Notes: generated by a model not told the origin, from the sequence alone. 64,000 nt of DNA from an uncultured Lactobacillus sp. (GCA_946482465.1 CAMLRL010000005.1:25006-89005), one strand, 5' to 3'. Counted from the first letter of the stretch, positions 48,617-57,584 are shown. Made by a program: numbers and translations.

Positions 48617-50371
48617 TTATTCACCCACCTTGTCTTCTAATTCCTGTCTTTGCCACATATCAGCGTACCATCCGTTCAGTTCCAATAAATCATCGTGTGT
48701 GCCGCGTTCAACAATTTGACCATCTTTGAGAACCAAGATTAAATCCGCATTCATTACAGAAGTCAACCTATGCGTTGCAATCAATGTCGTCTTACCTTCG
48801 CGCTCTTTTCTTAAAGATTTTAATATTGCCATTTCAGTTCTGGCATCAACCGCTGATAAAGCGTCATCCAAAACCAGAATTTGACTTTGCTTAAGAAGCG
48901 CGCGGGCAATTGACATCCGTTGCTTTTGTCCTCCAGATAATGAAACACCGTTTTCACCAACTAAAGTATTGTAGCCACCTGGCATTTGTAAAATATCATT
49001 GTGCAAATCACTTTTCTTAGCTGCAGATACAATGGCACTCTCATCGCTGTTAGCTTTAGAAAAGGCGATATTTTTTTGGATACTAGTCGAAAAGAGGTAA
49101 TTATCCTGCGGTACATAAGAAATTTGACGCAATAATACATTAAGAGGAATTTCTCTGATGTCATGACCATTTAAAGTAATTTCACCGTCATATTTGTCAA
49201 ATTCACGCAGTAGTAATTGAATAATGGTAGTTTTTCCAGCACCGACTTTTCCTACCAGTCCTAAAGTTTGTCCTGTATGCAAAGTAAAATTAACGTTTTT
49301 TAATACTGGTACTGTTGGTTCATCAGGATAGGCAAAAGATTTAACGTGATATTCCAAATTGCCGGCAATGTCTTTGGCTGAGAGGCTCTGGTCTGCGTAT
49401 TTATCCGTAATTTCTGATTTTTCATTTAGCAATTTTTCAACCCTGTCATAACTGGCGCTTCCGCGTTCCAAGATATTGAAAAGGTAGCCAATTGCAAACA
49501 TTGGCCAAACCATGTTGCCGATATATGCGATAAATGAAACCAGTTGCCCGATTGTCAATACTTTATTTAAAACTAGCAAGCCACCATAAATAATAGTTAT
49601 TGTGTATGTTAGTCCAATAAGTAGAGTTCCCAGAGGGTCAAACAGTGAATCCCATTTAAATACTTTTTTATTAATATTAATGGTTTCATCAATCATCTGG
49701 TCAAAGGCTTCCGTGTCTTCCCTGCCTTGACCAAAAGTTTTAAGTACTTTGATGCCAGAAACAGATTCTTGCGTTTTGTTATTCAGCTTGGAGAAAGCAG
49801 CTTGAGATTTATCAAAAGCATCGTGCAGACGATCACCTAATTTCCAAGCACCCCAAGCTAAGAATGGTAAAGGCAGTAAAGCCACAATAGTTAAGCGCCA
49901 GTCAACAAAAGCAATCATGGCAACCATGGTGGAAACACTCATAATAAGCGAGTCAACTAGCGTTAAAACGCCTTCTCCTGCAACTTCCTGAATTGCGGAA
50001 ACATCGTTAGTGGCATGAGCCATTAAGTCGCCAGTCCGGTGACGCTGATAAAACGTGCGATCCATTGCCATAAAATGACTAAACAATTTAGACCGCATTT
50101 GCAGCTCCAACTCTGCAGCACCGCCCCAAATTTGCTTACGCCAAAAATAGCGGAAGCCATAAAGTAAAAGTGCGGCAAAAATAATTGCTAAAATAAGCAG
50201 TCCGTATTGCTCCCAACTAATATGACCACGGTCTAATTGATCCGCCATCAAACCCAAAATCCGAGGTGGCACTAAATTTACAATAGAAGTAAGTGCCAAA
50301 AATGTGACACCAATAAGGTAACGCTTTTTTTCCTTTTTAAAAAACCAACCTAATTTAAAAAATATTCCCAT
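48617..50371 (-). CDS. Multidrug ABC exporter subunit, LmrC-like (degenerate catalytic site)
   Basis: 584 residues, same architecture as its partner. Walker A GKVGAGKTT, signature LSGGQKQ, Walker B ILVLDDALSAVD: the catalytic Glu is Asp. H-loop THRLTS is intact. One consensus and one degenerate ATP site is the hallmark of heterodimeric exporters such as LmrCD. First gene of the pair, downstream of yneF and separated from it by a terminator. Confidence 0.9.
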   Translation of the reverse strand: MGIFFKLGWFFKKEKKRYLIGVTFLALTSIVNLVPPRILGLMADQLDRGHISWEQYGLLILAIIFAALLLYGFRYFWRKQIWGGAAELELQMRSKLFSHFMAMDRTFYQRHRTGDLMAHATNDVSAIQEVAGEGVLTLVDSLIMSVSTMVAMIAFVDWRLTIVALLPLPFLAWGAWKLGDRLHDAFDKSQAAFSKLNNKTQESVSGIKVLKTFGQGREDTEAFDQMIDETININKKVFKWDSLFDPLGTLLIGLTYTITIIYGGLLVLNKVLTIGQLVSFIAYIGNMVWPMFAIGYLFNILERGSASYDRVEKLLNEKSEITDKYADQSLSAKDIAGNLEYHVKSFAYPDEPTVPVLKNVNFTLHTGQTLGLVGKVGAGKTTIIQLLLREFDKYDGEITLNGHDIREIPLNVLLRQISYVPQDNYLFSTSIQKNIAFSKANSDESAIVSAAKKSDLHNDILQMPGGYNTLVGENGVSLSGGQKQRMSIARALLKQSQILVLDDALSAVDARTEMAILKSLRKEREGKTTLIATHRLTSVMNADLILVLKDGQIVERGTHDDLLELNGWYADMWQRQELEDKVGE

Positions 50372-50393
50372 GTTTCACCTGAACATTAACAAT

Positions 50394-50418
50394 AAAAAAA
50401 CGGAGACATACGCTCCGC
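50394..50418 (-). terminator. Terminator of yneF
   Basis: GCGGAG/CTCCG-type stem (50401-50417) with an eight-T run on the minus strand. It lies between yneF and the ABC pair and close to the ABC start. Confidence 0.8.
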
Positions 50419-50442
50419 CTTTATTTCAATTTAGCAAAAATT

Positions 50443-50658
50443 TTATTTTTGGTGCTTCATCATGTTCATCACTTGGTTAACCTTCTTGGCTGAAGGTTTT
50501 TGCCCCATTTGTGACATCATAGCAACAATCATATCTTCACTAATTGGCGGATTATCCTTAAAGTATTTTTTCATATATGCTCTTGCACCATAAAAACCAC
50601 CGACTAGGCCTAATAAAAGTGCTATAACAATTAAAAAAATAGCTAAACCCAATTTCAT
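50443..50658 (-). CDS. yneF: YneF-family small membrane protein (UPF0154)
   Basis: 71 residues. One N-terminal helix (about 4-28), then [37 protein letters not shown], the conserved family block. Function unknown. ATG 50658 with GAGGTGA upstream. It lies near DUF896 and lexA, as in B. subtilis. Confidence 0.9.
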   Translation of the reverse strand: MKLGLAIFLIVIALLLGLVGGFYGARAYMKKYFKDNPPISEDMIVAMMSQMGQKPSAKKVNQVMNMMKHQK

Positions 50659-50726
50659 AAAAAATCACCTCAATTTGTCCAATAGGTATATCTTACCTAA
50701 AAATTAAGTAAAATTAAAGGTCAAAG

Positions 50727-50975
50727 TTAATCTTTTCTTAAACCTTTCTGACGTTGTGCTTTTTTGGCTTTTTCAGATGTTATTTCCTTGCCATTTTTAT
50801 CAATAATGACCAAATTCTCAACATCTTGTTTAAAACCAGCTCTGAAATTTTTAATAAATTCCTGATGTAATTTTTTTCTTTCGTTTTCCTCTGCAGCCGT
50901 CAAACCACTGCTTTTTTTCTTATGATAGAGTTCATTAATACGATTAATTAATTTTTGTTCATTATCTTCTGTCAT
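50727..50975 (-). CDS. DUF896 family protein (YnzC-like)
   Basis: 82 residues. Family core INRINELYHKKKSSGLTAAEENERKKLHQEFIK split as a helical hairpin, then NLVIIDKNGKEIT. Start ATG 50975 follows GAGAGGTG; an upstream in-frame ATG at 50990 overlaps that site. Divergent from lexA; in B. subtilis ynzC lies in the SOS-regulated lexA-yneA-yneB-ynzC locus. yneA and yneB are missing here. Function unknown. Confidence 0.9.
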   Translation of the reverse strand: MTEDNEQKLINRINELYHKKKSSGLTAAEENERKKLHQEFIKNFRAGFKQDVENLVIIDKNGKEITSEKAKKAQRQKGLRKD

Positions 50976-51041
50976 TTTCGCACCTCTCAATTATGAAAGT
51001 CTACCTTATTTTTGGTAATAAAAAAAGTTTAAGATTTTTCA

Positions 51042-51080
51042 GAACATTTGTTTGTAGTATCAAAATAAATCTGCTAAAAT
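51042..51080 (+). promoter_or_regulatory. lexA promoter with SOS box
   Basis: GAACATTTGTTTG (51042-51054) matches the Gram-positive LexA box GAACNNNNGTTC with one end mismatch. It overlaps the -35 TTGTAG (51052-51057); 17 bases later is TGC-TAAAAT (extended -10, 51075-51080). LexA would repress its own gene; the site may also act on the divergent DUF896 gene. Confidence 0.75.
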
Positions 51081-51120
51081 AAATAGTATCAAGAAAACGT
51101 TTAAAATACTGGAGATTACA

Positions 51121-51744
51121 ATGACGACGAAACAAAATACCAAGCAGTTACAAATTTTACGTTATATTTATGAAACCGTGGCAGATCGCGGCTTTCCACC
51201 AACTGTTCGTGAAATTTGCCATGCAGTTGACCTATCGTCAACTTCTACCGTTCACGGACATTTATCTCGTTTAGAGCGTAAAGGATATTTAATTAAAGAC
51301 GCTACGAAGCCCCGAGCTCTTGAAATAACTGAAGAAGGCAAAAAAGCTATTGGCATCAAGCCTAATGAAATTCCTGTTATTGGTGATGTGGCTGCTGGTC
51401 AGCCGATTTTGGCAGTCGAAGATATCGAAGATTATTTTCCTCTGCCGCCTGATTTAGCTAATGATGCTGGTGACCTCTTCATGTTGAGAGTTCACGGTGA
51501 AAGTATGATTAATGCTGGTATTTTAAATGGTGATAATGTCATTGTCCGCAAGCAAAGTACGGCAATTAACGGTGAGATAGTAGTAGCCATGACTGATGAA
51601 AATGAAGCCACCGTCAAACGCTTTTATAAGGAAAAAGGTCATTATCGCCTACAGCCTGAAAATGATACGATGGATCCAATTATCTTGTCCAGTGTACATA
51701 TCCTGGGTAAAGTTGTTGGTCTTTATCGGAGTTCCATAGTTTAA
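51121..51744 (+). CDS. lexA: LexA repressor
   Basis: 207 residues. SOS repressor that cleaves itself when RecA is activated. Winged-helix N-terminus ([23 protein letters not shown] ... [17 protein letters not shown]), cleavage site VAAGQP (about 98), catalytic Ser in GESMI (about 128) and Lys in EATVKRF (about 165). Length matches the family. ATG 51121 follows TGGAG. Confidence 0.98.
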   Translation: MTTKQNTKQLQILRYIYETVADRGFPPTVREICHAVDLSSTSTVHGHLSRLERKGYLIKDATKPRALEITEEGKKAIGIKPNEIPVIGDVAAGQPILAVEDIEDYFPLPPDLANDAGDLFMLRVHGESMINAGILNGDNVIVRKQSTAINGEIVVAMTDENEATVKRFYKEKGHYRLQPENDTMDPIILSSVHILGKVVGLYRSSIV

Positions 51745-51750
51745 GTTAAA

Positions 51751-51790
51751 AATTTGCACTATTTTTCTCTTGATTCAATAGTGCTTTTTT
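51751..51790 (+). terminator. Terminator of lexA
   Basis: GCACTA (51756-51761) pairs with TAGTGC (51779-51784), followed by a seven-T run. It overlaps the 3' end of the converging MerR-type gene. Confidence 0.75.
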
Positions 51791-52133
51791 TCTGTAACAT
51801 TTCTCCTACTTCTTCCAGTACCTTTTTCTGCATTTTTAATTTGTTAATTTTGGCAGATATAGTAGTGATTTTTTCTGCAATCAATTTTAAGTTTTGCTTA
51901 CGCTGCTTTTCAGTACTACACGATTCATCGTGTAGTTTTTTTATTTCCTTAATTTCTTGCAGTGAAAAACCCAAGTCTTGAAACTCTTTAACTGCTTCAA
52001 AAATATCACATTCGTTTTCAGTAAACCAATAGTTTCTTCCCTTACGAACAGGAGTTATTAAGTTTAAGTAGATATAATGTCTAACTGTATCACGTGTAGT
52101 ATTTTCCTTTTGCATAAATTCTTTCAAATACAT
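51759..52133 (-). CDS. MerR-family transcriptional regulator
   Basis: 124 residues. N-terminal winged helix (YLKEFMQKENTTRDTVRHYIYLNLI with TPVRKGRNYWFTENEC), then FQDLGFSLQEIKEIKKL, then a coiled coil (about 80-120) for dimerisation. No conserved Cys set for metal binding; a single Cys lies at the start of the coiled coil, so the signal is unclear. Divergent from a small membrane protein gene whose promoter has the stretched spacer typical of MerR targets. ATG 52133 has AAGGAGATAA upstream. Confidence 0.9.
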   Translation of the reverse strand: MYLKEFMQKENTTRDTVRHYIYLNLITPVRKGRNYWFTENECDIFEAVKEFQDLGFSLQEIKEIKKLHDESCSTEKQRKQNLKLIAEKITTISAKINKLKMQKKVLEEVGEMLQKKSTIESREK

Positions 52134-52143
52134 AATTATCTCC

Positions 52144-52175
52144 TTGACGTAGGGTCGACCCCAGATGATTAAATT
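52144..52175 (+). promoter_or_regulatory. MerR-type promoter with stretched spacer and central dyad
   Basis: TTGACG (52144-52149) and TAAATT (52170-52175) are 20 bases apart, and the spacer holds a perfect dyad GGGTCGACCC (52152-52161). This is the known architecture of MerR-activated promoters. It reads toward the membrane protein gene. Confidence 0.75.
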
Positions 52176-52193
52176 TTAGCAGGAGGTATTAAA

Positions 52194-52493
52194 ATGTCAT
52201 ATCTAACAATCTCTTTAACTATTATCTATGGTGCTCTTATGATTAGCGCCAGCTTTCTGCTAATCACTAGTCTGCCAATTTGGCTGATCATGGTCAACGT
52301 TTTGTTTGCATTAGGCATTATTGCTGGAAGTATTCTAAAGATACCACTTTTAACTACTATATTTTTAGTAGCACTTTTATTTACCGCTCTAGCAAATGGT
52401 TTTTCTCTTCATCACCAAATTACTTGGATTCACTGGTTCATAAGACTCATTTTAACCGTAGCCTTAATCTGGCTAAATTTAAGGTTTCGCTAA
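52194..52493 (+). CDS. Small membrane protein, likely target of the MerR regulator
   Basis: 99 residues with four hydrophobic segments and little else; only a short stretch with His residues (SLHHQITWIHW, about 75) stands between the third and fourth. I do not recognise the family. ATG 52194 follows GCAGGAGG. It is divergent from the MerR gene, with the stretched promoter in between. Function unknown; a small transporter or sensor partner is possible. Confidence 0.75.
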   Translation: MSYLTISLTIIYGALMISASFLLITSLPIWLIMVNVLFALGIIAGSILKIPLLTTIFLVALLFTALANGFSLHHQITWIHWFIRLILTVALIWLNLRFR

Positions 52494-52509
52494 GCTAGCA
52501 AGTATCTTT

Positions 52510-52527
52510 TAGTCATTTTTATGACTA
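52510..52527 (+). other. Short hairpin downstream of the membrane protein gene
   Basis: TAGTCAT/ATGACTA around TTTT, 16 bases after the stop, with only a weak T-rich tail. A possible weak terminator. Nothing else is visible in 52528-52710. Confidence 0.4.
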
Positions 52528-52710
52528 TCTTAAAACGGCTTAAAATACTCTTACAAAAGGAAAAAAGTAACTTTCCACAAGCAATGCTATATTTGTTTTC
52601 ACAAATTTTTATAAGTAAAAACGTTGATTATTAGGCATGCATTTAGATAACTTGTGAATTATGCGGCTGTTTCACTTTAGTTCCACAGCAGTATTTTTTC
52701 ACAAACTTGG

Positions 52711-53475
52711 TTAAATTTCACTAATGATATTAGCAGCTAAACTAATCGCTCCTTCATGAGCATCCCTGCCCCAGCCTCTTTCATCATGCTTTTCTATGTC
52801 TTTAAGAGAATCTGCCGTAAATAATATTTGTGCAAAGTCGACCCCTCTAAATTGTGCACAAGCAGCGAGTGCTGCACATTCCATTTCAACACATGAGGCG
52901 CCCAATGCTTTAGCCTGTTTTACTTTCTTGGCAGTTTCTCTAAAAAAACCATCAGTAGTCCACGTAGTTACTTCTTTAACCGTAAATCCATTTTCGTTCA
53001 TTAGTTTCTTTGTTTTGTCTAAAAATGCAGATTCTAACTCGACAAATGTCCCTGGTTTTAAATAATGAAATGACGTACCTTCGTCTCTTATGGCTTTTGT
53101 AGGCACCAGAAAATAACTTTCTGGTAAATCAACCAAACAACCTGCTGAGCCAATTGCTAAAATCTGTTTAACACCATAACCTATTAACCAATCTAACAGT
53201 TGTACTGCAGCAGCGGCCCCCATTTTAGCCTGACAAAGGGTAAACTTTGCTCCATCTAAATCAACTTCATAAATGGGAGTTTTTCCTTCAAAACATTCAA
53301 AAAATCCCACTTGTTTATGAGGACGACCAACTAAAAATTTGTTGATTGAAGCTGTAGTTAAAAAGGCAAACAGCAATTTAGCTTGAAAATGAAAGTGATT
53401 AATTTCTTTTTCGTGCTCTGGTTCTAAAACTGCTTTTGGACTAGTATCAAAATTTAATAAAAATGGTTCATTCAT
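52711..53475 (-). CDS. Nucleoside phosphorylase (PNP/UDP family)
   Basis: 254 residues. Splits a nucleoside with phosphate into base and ribose-1-phosphate (salvage). Motifs: KMGAAAAVQLLDWLIGYGVKQILAIGSAG (phosphate and ribose site), VPTKAIRDEGTSFHY, and the base-binding VEMECAALAACAQF. Uridine phosphorylase-like in shape, but the base is not certain. Start ATG 53475 follows GGAGGG; the open frame upstream runs into the rplS terminator and is not coding. Confidence 0.9.
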   Translation of the reverse strand: MNEPFLLNFDTSPKAVLEPEHEKEINHFHFQAKLLFAFLTTASINKFLVGRPHKQVGFFECFEGKTPIYEVDLDGAKFTLCQAKMGAAAAVQLLDWLIGYGVKQILAIGSAGCLVDLPESYFLVPTKAIRDEGTSFHYLKPGTFVELESAFLDKTKKLMNENGFTVKEVTTWTTDGFFRETAKKVKQAKALGASCVEMECAALAACAQFRGVDFAQILFTADSLKDIEKHDERGWGRDAHEGAISLAANIISEI

Positions 53476-53523
53476 AATTCTACCCTCCATAAAAAATATT
53501 TTGCTGAAGATTTTACCATAAAC

Positions 53524-53564
53524 AAAAAAGAGAATCATCCCTTTACGGAATGATTCTCTTTTAC
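53524..53564 (-). terminator. Terminator of rplS
   Basis: GAGAATCAT and ATGATTCTC arms with T runs, 12 bases after the rplS stop. Confidence 0.93.
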
Positions 53565-53575
53565 TTAAGCGTGAA

Positions 53576-53923
53576 TTAACGACGCTTTTCTGCAATTCTA
53601 GCAGACTTGCCGTGACGATCACGTAAGTAGTAAAGTTTAGCACGACGTACACGACCATGACGCAATACTTCAACCTTGGCAACACGTGGATCGTTTACTG
53701 GAAAAGTACGCTCAACACCAACACCAGATGCGATCTTACGTACAGTGTAGCTGGCACCAATGCCAGTTCCCTTACGCTTGATAACTACGCCTTCAAACAT
53801 CTGAATACGTTCATGTGAGCCTTCAACAACACGAACATGAACACGAACTGTGTCCCCTGCACGAAAGTCAGGAATATCGTCACGTAATTGTTCTTTGGTT
53901 AATTCTTGAATTAATGGATCCAT
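53576..53923 (-). CDS. rplS: 50S ribosomal protein L19
   Basis: 115 residues. Lies at the subunit interface. Motifs: [35 protein letters not shown] and [21 protein letters not shown] 53923 follows GAAGGAG; the frame extends to 53947 but without a site. Own promoter and leader, separate from trmD. Confidence 0.99.
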   Translation of the reverse strand: MDPLIQELTKEQLRDDIPDFRAGDTVRVHVRVVEGSHERIQMFEGVVIKRKGTGIGASYTVRKIASGVGVERTFPVNDPRVAKVEVLRHGRVRRAKLYYLRDRHGKSARIAEKRR

Positions 53924-53931
53924 TTTTATTT

Positions 53932-54008
53932 TCTCCTTCTGCGGCATTCATTAGCGTTTTCTACGTCAGCGGAATACCCCTAACTATTAGTGCAAAATAA
54001 ATTCACAC
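53932..54008 (-). ncRNA. Probable ribosomal protein L19 leader
   Basis: The untranslated leader of rplS contains the stretch TAGTTAGGGGTATTCCGC, a GACGT/ACGCT hairpin and ATTC/GAAT pairing just before the ribosome binding site. This resembles the L19 leader known in Bacilli (Rfam L19_leader), thought to mediate autoregulation. I did not run a covariance model. Confidence 0.55.
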
Positions 54009-54015
54009 CTCAGTT

Positions 54016-54044
54016 ATACTAGCAAAATTAACAGCTAAAATCAA
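54016..54044 (-). promoter_or_regulatory. rplS promoter
   Basis: The minus strand has TTGATT (54044-54039, overlapping the trmD stop), 17 bases, TGC-TAGTAT (extended -10; 54021-54016). Confidence 0.6.
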
Positions 54045-54766
54045 GTTTGATCTTCTTCCTGCTCTATTTGCGCCAGCATTTTTTCTTCTTCTTTACTCAA
54101 AGTATAATTTTTAAGCAAATCTGGGCGATACAAATAAGTTGCCCGCAAGGCTTCCTTGTGCCGCCATTGAGCTATTTTTTGGTGATTGCCAGACGTTAAA
54201 ACCGCAGGAACTTTCATACCCTCAAAATCATCAGGTCTAGTATATTGGGGATATTCCAGCAAGCCGTGAGCAAAGCTTTCTTCCACTGGTGAGGCATCAT
54301 TGCCTAAAATTCCCGGTATCAATCTAACTGTGGCATCAATCATACTCATTGTCGGCAATTCCCCACCCGTTAGGACATAATCACCGATTGAAACAATTTC
54401 ATCAGCTAGATCATAAACGCGCTGGTCGAAGCCTTCATAGTGACCACAAATAAATGTGAGATTTTCTGCTTGAGACCACTCTTGAGCCATTTTTTGATTA
54501 AAAGTTTTACCCTGAGGCGCGGTAATGATTACTTTGCCTTTATTCTTAATTGAGTCGAGTGCCTTTTTGATCGGCATAATTTGCAAGACCATGCCAGCGC
54601 CACCACCATAAGGACTGTCATCAACATGGTGGTGAACATCAGTGGTAAAATCACGAAAATTGACTAAGTTGAGCTGCCATTTACCATCCTCAAGACCACG
54701 CCCGAGCATTGAAGTCGTCAGCGGAGTAAACATATCCGGAAAAAGCGTCAATACGTTAATCTTCAT
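54041..54766 (-). CDS. trmD: tRNA (guanine-37-N1)-methyltransferase
   Basis: 241 residues. SPOUT-family enzyme making m1G37, which prevents frameshifts. Motifs: LTLFPDMF at the N-terminus, [27 protein letters not shown] and [16 protein letters not shown] (trefoil knot). It overlaps rimM by 11 bases. Order rpsP-rimM-trmD-rplS is conserved. Confidence 0.99.
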   Translation of the reverse strand: MKINVLTLFPDMFTPLTTSMLGRGLEDGKWQLNLVNFRDFTTDVHHHVDDSPYGGGAGMVLQIMPIKKALDSIKNKGKVIITAPQGKTFNQKMAQEWSQAENLTFICGHYEGFDQRVYDLADEIVSIGDYVLTGGELPTMSMIDATVRLIPGILGNDASPVEESFAHGLLEYPQYTRPDDFEGMKVPAVLTSGNHQKIAQWRHKEALRATYLYRPDLLKNYTLSKEEEKMLAQIEQEEDQT

Positions 54767-55271
54767 TGCGTAATCCTTCCAAGAGTTCTACAAAAACTTT
54801 TTTATGTTCAACATCTATTTTTTTAACAACTTGATCTATATAGGGAATTAAATATTCATTACCGTTTTCTTCGGTAATTTCCCAGACATCGTTCGCACCA
54901 GGAGTTTCAATACCAGTTATTTGACCCAAATTAGCCCCCGATTGATTATCTATCACATCACAGCCCAATATATCGCGATAATAATAAGATCCTGTAGGCA
55001 GTTCATGTTGATTTTGCTCGCTGACAACCAAAGTTTCCCCAATTAGCTTTTCAGCACTGTTAATATCAGTAATTTCATTAAATTGAATCAGCCAAAATTG
55101 CTTAAAGGGTCTGCTTTTTCTGACTGTTAAAACCGTTTCGGGATCATTTTTGATAGCTAACTTTTTATTCAAGTCAAACCGTTCTTCAGGAAAATCGGTT
55201 ATTAACGCAACTTTTACTTCCCCTTTAAGTCCGTGAGTAGACAATATCCGTGCAACATCATAAAATTGCAT
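54756..55271 (-). CDS. rimM: Ribosome maturation factor RimM
   Basis: 171 residues. Binds S19 in 30S assembly. N-terminal domain with [13 protein letters not shown], the middle [10 protein letters not shown] and a PRC-barrel end with [14 protein letters not shown]. It begins 65 bases after rpsP, behind a hairpin. ATG 55271 with TAGGAG. Confidence 0.98.
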   Translation of the reverse strand: MQFYDVARILSTHGLKGEVKVALITDFPEERFDLNKKLAIKNDPETVLTVRKSRPFKQFWLIQFNEITDINSAEKLIGETLVVSEQNQHELPTGSYYYRDILGCDVIDNQSGANLGQITGIETPGANDVWEITEENGNEYLIPYIDQVVKKIDVEHKKVFVELLEGLRNED

Positions 55272-55291
55272 AATTTCTCCTAGTCAAAGAA

Positions 55292-55322
55292 AAAAGTTTG
55301 AAGTAGTCAACTTCAAACTTTT
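55292..55322 (-). terminator. Terminator-like hairpin between rpsP and rimM
   Basis: AAGTTTGAAG/CTTCAAACTT around a 7-base loop, with a T-rich tail on the minus strand. Within the operon, so probably partial or regulated. Confidence 0.8.
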
Positions 55323-55335
55323 AACAAACGATTCA

Positions 55336-55608
55336 CTATTTATTGAATTTGGAATCATGCAGTTTCTTCATTAAGCCTGCACCTGAAAGAAGTGAACGTA
55401 CAGTATCTGAAGGTTGTGCACCTTTCTTCAACCATTCAAAAATCTTGTCTTCGTCTAATTTCAATTCCTTAGGAACAGAAACTGGGTTATAGTAACCAAC
55501 TTCTTCAATAAAACGACCATCACGTGGCATTCTTGAATCAGCGACAACGATTCTATAAAATGGCTTTCTCTTAGCACCCATGCGGCGCATACGAATTTTT
55601 ACTGACAT
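55336..55608 (-). CDS. rpsP: 30S ribosomal protein S16
   Basis: 90 residues. Motifs [35 protein letters not shown] and the end [17 protein letters not shown] 55608 follows AGGAGGA. Confidence 0.99.
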   Translation of the reverse strand: MSVKIRMRRMGAKRKPFYRIVVADSRMPRDGRFIEEVGYYNPVSVPKELKLDEDKIFEWLKKGAQPSDTVRSLLSGAGLMKKLHDSKFNK

Positions 55609-55694
55609 AAATTTATTCCTCCTAAAAGTTACGTTAAATAATATAGCACTTATTTTTTTAGGTGTAAAGTGTTTTTACTTAACAGGTGCTTTTT

Positions 55695-57122
55695 TTATGA
55701 ATGATATCTCTTGACCTTCATCCGTTTTTTCTTATTCTTCTTAAATTTCTTCCCCATGTGACGCATAGCCATTCGTCCCATAGGAGAATTCATTCCCGGT
55801 AAATTGTCCATTCCTTTAAAATTACCCTTGGTAATTTTGCTCATCATATCGCGGGCCTGTTTAAATTGCTTAATCATTCTGTTGACTTCAACTACCGGTC
55901 GTCCAGAACCTGCTGCAATTCTTCTTCTACGGCTAGGGTTAAGTAATTCAGGGTTCTCACGTTCTTCTTTTGTCATAGAAGAAATAATGGCTTTAACATA
56001 AACAATCTGTTTTTTATCAAAATTGACATTTTTAAGTTGCGGATTGTTAGCCATTCCAGGAATCATCTTCATTAATTGATCAAGAGGGCCCATTTTTTCA
56101 ACTTGTTCCAGTTGATCGACAAAGTCGTTGAAATCGAAAGTATTTTCCTTCATCTTTTCAGCAACTTCTTCAGCCTTTTTGGCATCATAATCTTGTTGAG
56201 CTTTTTCAATCAAAGTCAGCATGTCACCCATGCCCAAGATTCTTGATGCCATGCGGTCAGGGTAGAACTGTTCTAAATCTGTTAGTTTTTCACCCTGCCC
56301 AGTATAAATGATTGGTTTGCCTGTCACTGCCCTAATTGATAGAGCAGCACCACCACGGGTATCACCATCAAGTTTAGTTAAAATGACACCAGTGATATCT
56401 AAGCGGCTATCAAATCCTCTGGCAACATCAGTTGCAGCTTGACCCGTCATGGCATCTACTACCAATAAAATGTTATCTGGCTGCGCCACCTTTTTAACTT
56501 GCTCAAGTTCTGCCATTAGCGGTTCATCGATTTCCAGACGACCGGCCGTATCGATAATGACATAATCATTTTTGTTTGTTTCAGCTTGACGCAAACCGTT
56601 TTGGACAATTTGAGCCACATCTTTTTGGTCCTTTTCGCTATAAACCGGAACTTTTAATTGGTCGCCAATTTGCTGCAACTGGTCAATAGCAGCAGGACGG
56701 TAAATATCGCCTGCGATTAATAAAGGGCGGGCTTTTTCTTTTTGCATTAATAGGTTAGCGAGCTTGCCAACAGTAGTTGTTTTACCAGTACCTTGAAGTC
56801 CCACCATCATAATTACGGTTGGAATGTGCTTAGACTTATTTAAAGTTACGGCACTATCACCCATCATCTTAGTCAATTCATCATTGACAATTTTAATAAC
56901 CTGTTGACCGGGATTAAGACTTTCTTGGACTTCTTTTCCTAGTGCTTCCTGCTTAATTTTCTTAATAAAGTCTTTTACAACTTTAAAATTGACGTCGGCT
57001 TCAAGCAAGGCAAGTCTTATTTCACGACTGGCACTATCGATATCATCCTCTGATATTTTTCCTTTACCGGTTAAATTTTTTAAGGCCTTTTGAATCCTCT
57101 CACTTAAATTTTCAAATGCCAT
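55695..57122 (-). CDS. ffh: Signal recognition particle protein Ffh (SRP54)
   Basis: 475 residues. GTPase that targets membrane proteins co-translationally. N domain, G domain with GLQGTGKTTTVGKLA (about 108), DTAGRLEIDE, TKLDGDTRGG, then the Met-rich M domain (about 300-475) and a very basic C-terminal tail (KKNKKKRMKVKRYHS). It begins 4 bases after ylxM. Confidence 0.99.
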   Translation of the reverse strand: MAFENLSERIQKALKNLTGKGKISEDDIDSASREIRLALLEADVNFKVVKDFIKKIKQEALGKEVQESLNPGQQVIKIVNDELTKMMGDSAVTLNKSKHIPTVIMMVGLQGTGKTTTVGKLANLLMQKEKARPLLIAGDIYRPAAIDQLQQIGDQLKVPVYSEKDQKDVAQIVQNGLRQAETNKNDYVIIDTAGRLEIDEPLMAELEQVKKVAQPDNILLVVDAMTGQAATDVARGFDSRLDITGVILTKLDGDTRGGAALSIRAVTGKPIIYTGQGEKLTDLEQFYPDRMASRILGMGDMLTLIEKAQQDYDAKKAEEVAEKMKENTFDFNDFVDQLEQVEKMGPLDQLMKMIPGMANNPQLKNVNFDKKQIVYVKAIISSMTKEERENPELLNPSRRRRIAAGSGRPVVEVNRMIKQFKQARDMMSKITKGNFKGMDNLPGMNSPMGRMAMRHMGKKFKKNKKKRMKVKRYHS

Positions 57123-57126
57123 ATAT

Positions 57127-57468
57127 TTATTCTCCCCTTAGTTGTTTTAATAGATTAGTAGACAGCTCCAGAGCCTCATTTGGATTGTCTTCTTTTATTG
57201 CGGATATAACATGGTCTAAATTAAGCTCTATTTTATTGTAATCACGCTTCATATGTAAATTATCTTCGTAATTTTTTAAAAGTTTACGGCAGCGACGTAA
57301 ATTATCGTAGACTGCCTGCCGAGAAACATGATGGTTGGCAGCTATTTCCCCTAAAGATAAATCATTATAATAATAATCCTCAAAATAATTTTGTTGGCTT
57401 CTGGTTAAAAGACGACCATAGTATGCGTAAAGGTCACCTAAAATTTCATTTTTTTCGAGTTCGTTCAT
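57127..57468 (-). CDS. ylxM: YlxM family DNA-binding protein (UPF0122)
   Basis: About 113 residues. Helix-turn-helix resembling sigma region 4: YYNDLSLGEIAANHHVSRQAVYDNLRRCRKLLKNYE. Usually encoded before ffh and may modulate SRP; role not settled. Start ATG 57468 follows GGTGAGAG; the longer frame to 57495 is not supported. Confidence 0.95.
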   Translation of the reverse strand: MNELEKNEILGDLYAYYGRLLTRSQQNYFEDYYYNDLSLGEIAANHHVSRQAVYDNLRRCRKLLKNYEDNLHMKRDYNKIELNLDHVISAIKEDNPNEALELSTNLLKQLRGE

Positions 57469-57555
57469 TACTCTCACCTTGAACCAGTATAGCAAAAATG
57501 TTGGTAATTGACGATCTTGAAAACCGGTTTTTTAGTATGCAAAAGACACAAGTTC

Positions 57556-57584
57556 TTGCTTTTCACTATAAAAATTTGTATCAT
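57556..57584 (+). promoter_or_regulatory. Candidate promoter upstream of the amino-acid permease or a small RNA
   Basis: TTGCTT (57556-57561), 17 bases, TATCAT (57579-57584). Predicted start near 57591. Confidence 0.6.

Noticed and set aside
53476-53685. N-terminal extension of the nucleoside phosphorylase by 70 residues
   Set aside because: It reads through the rplS terminator and stop region; the ATG at 53475 with GGAGGG gives the family length.
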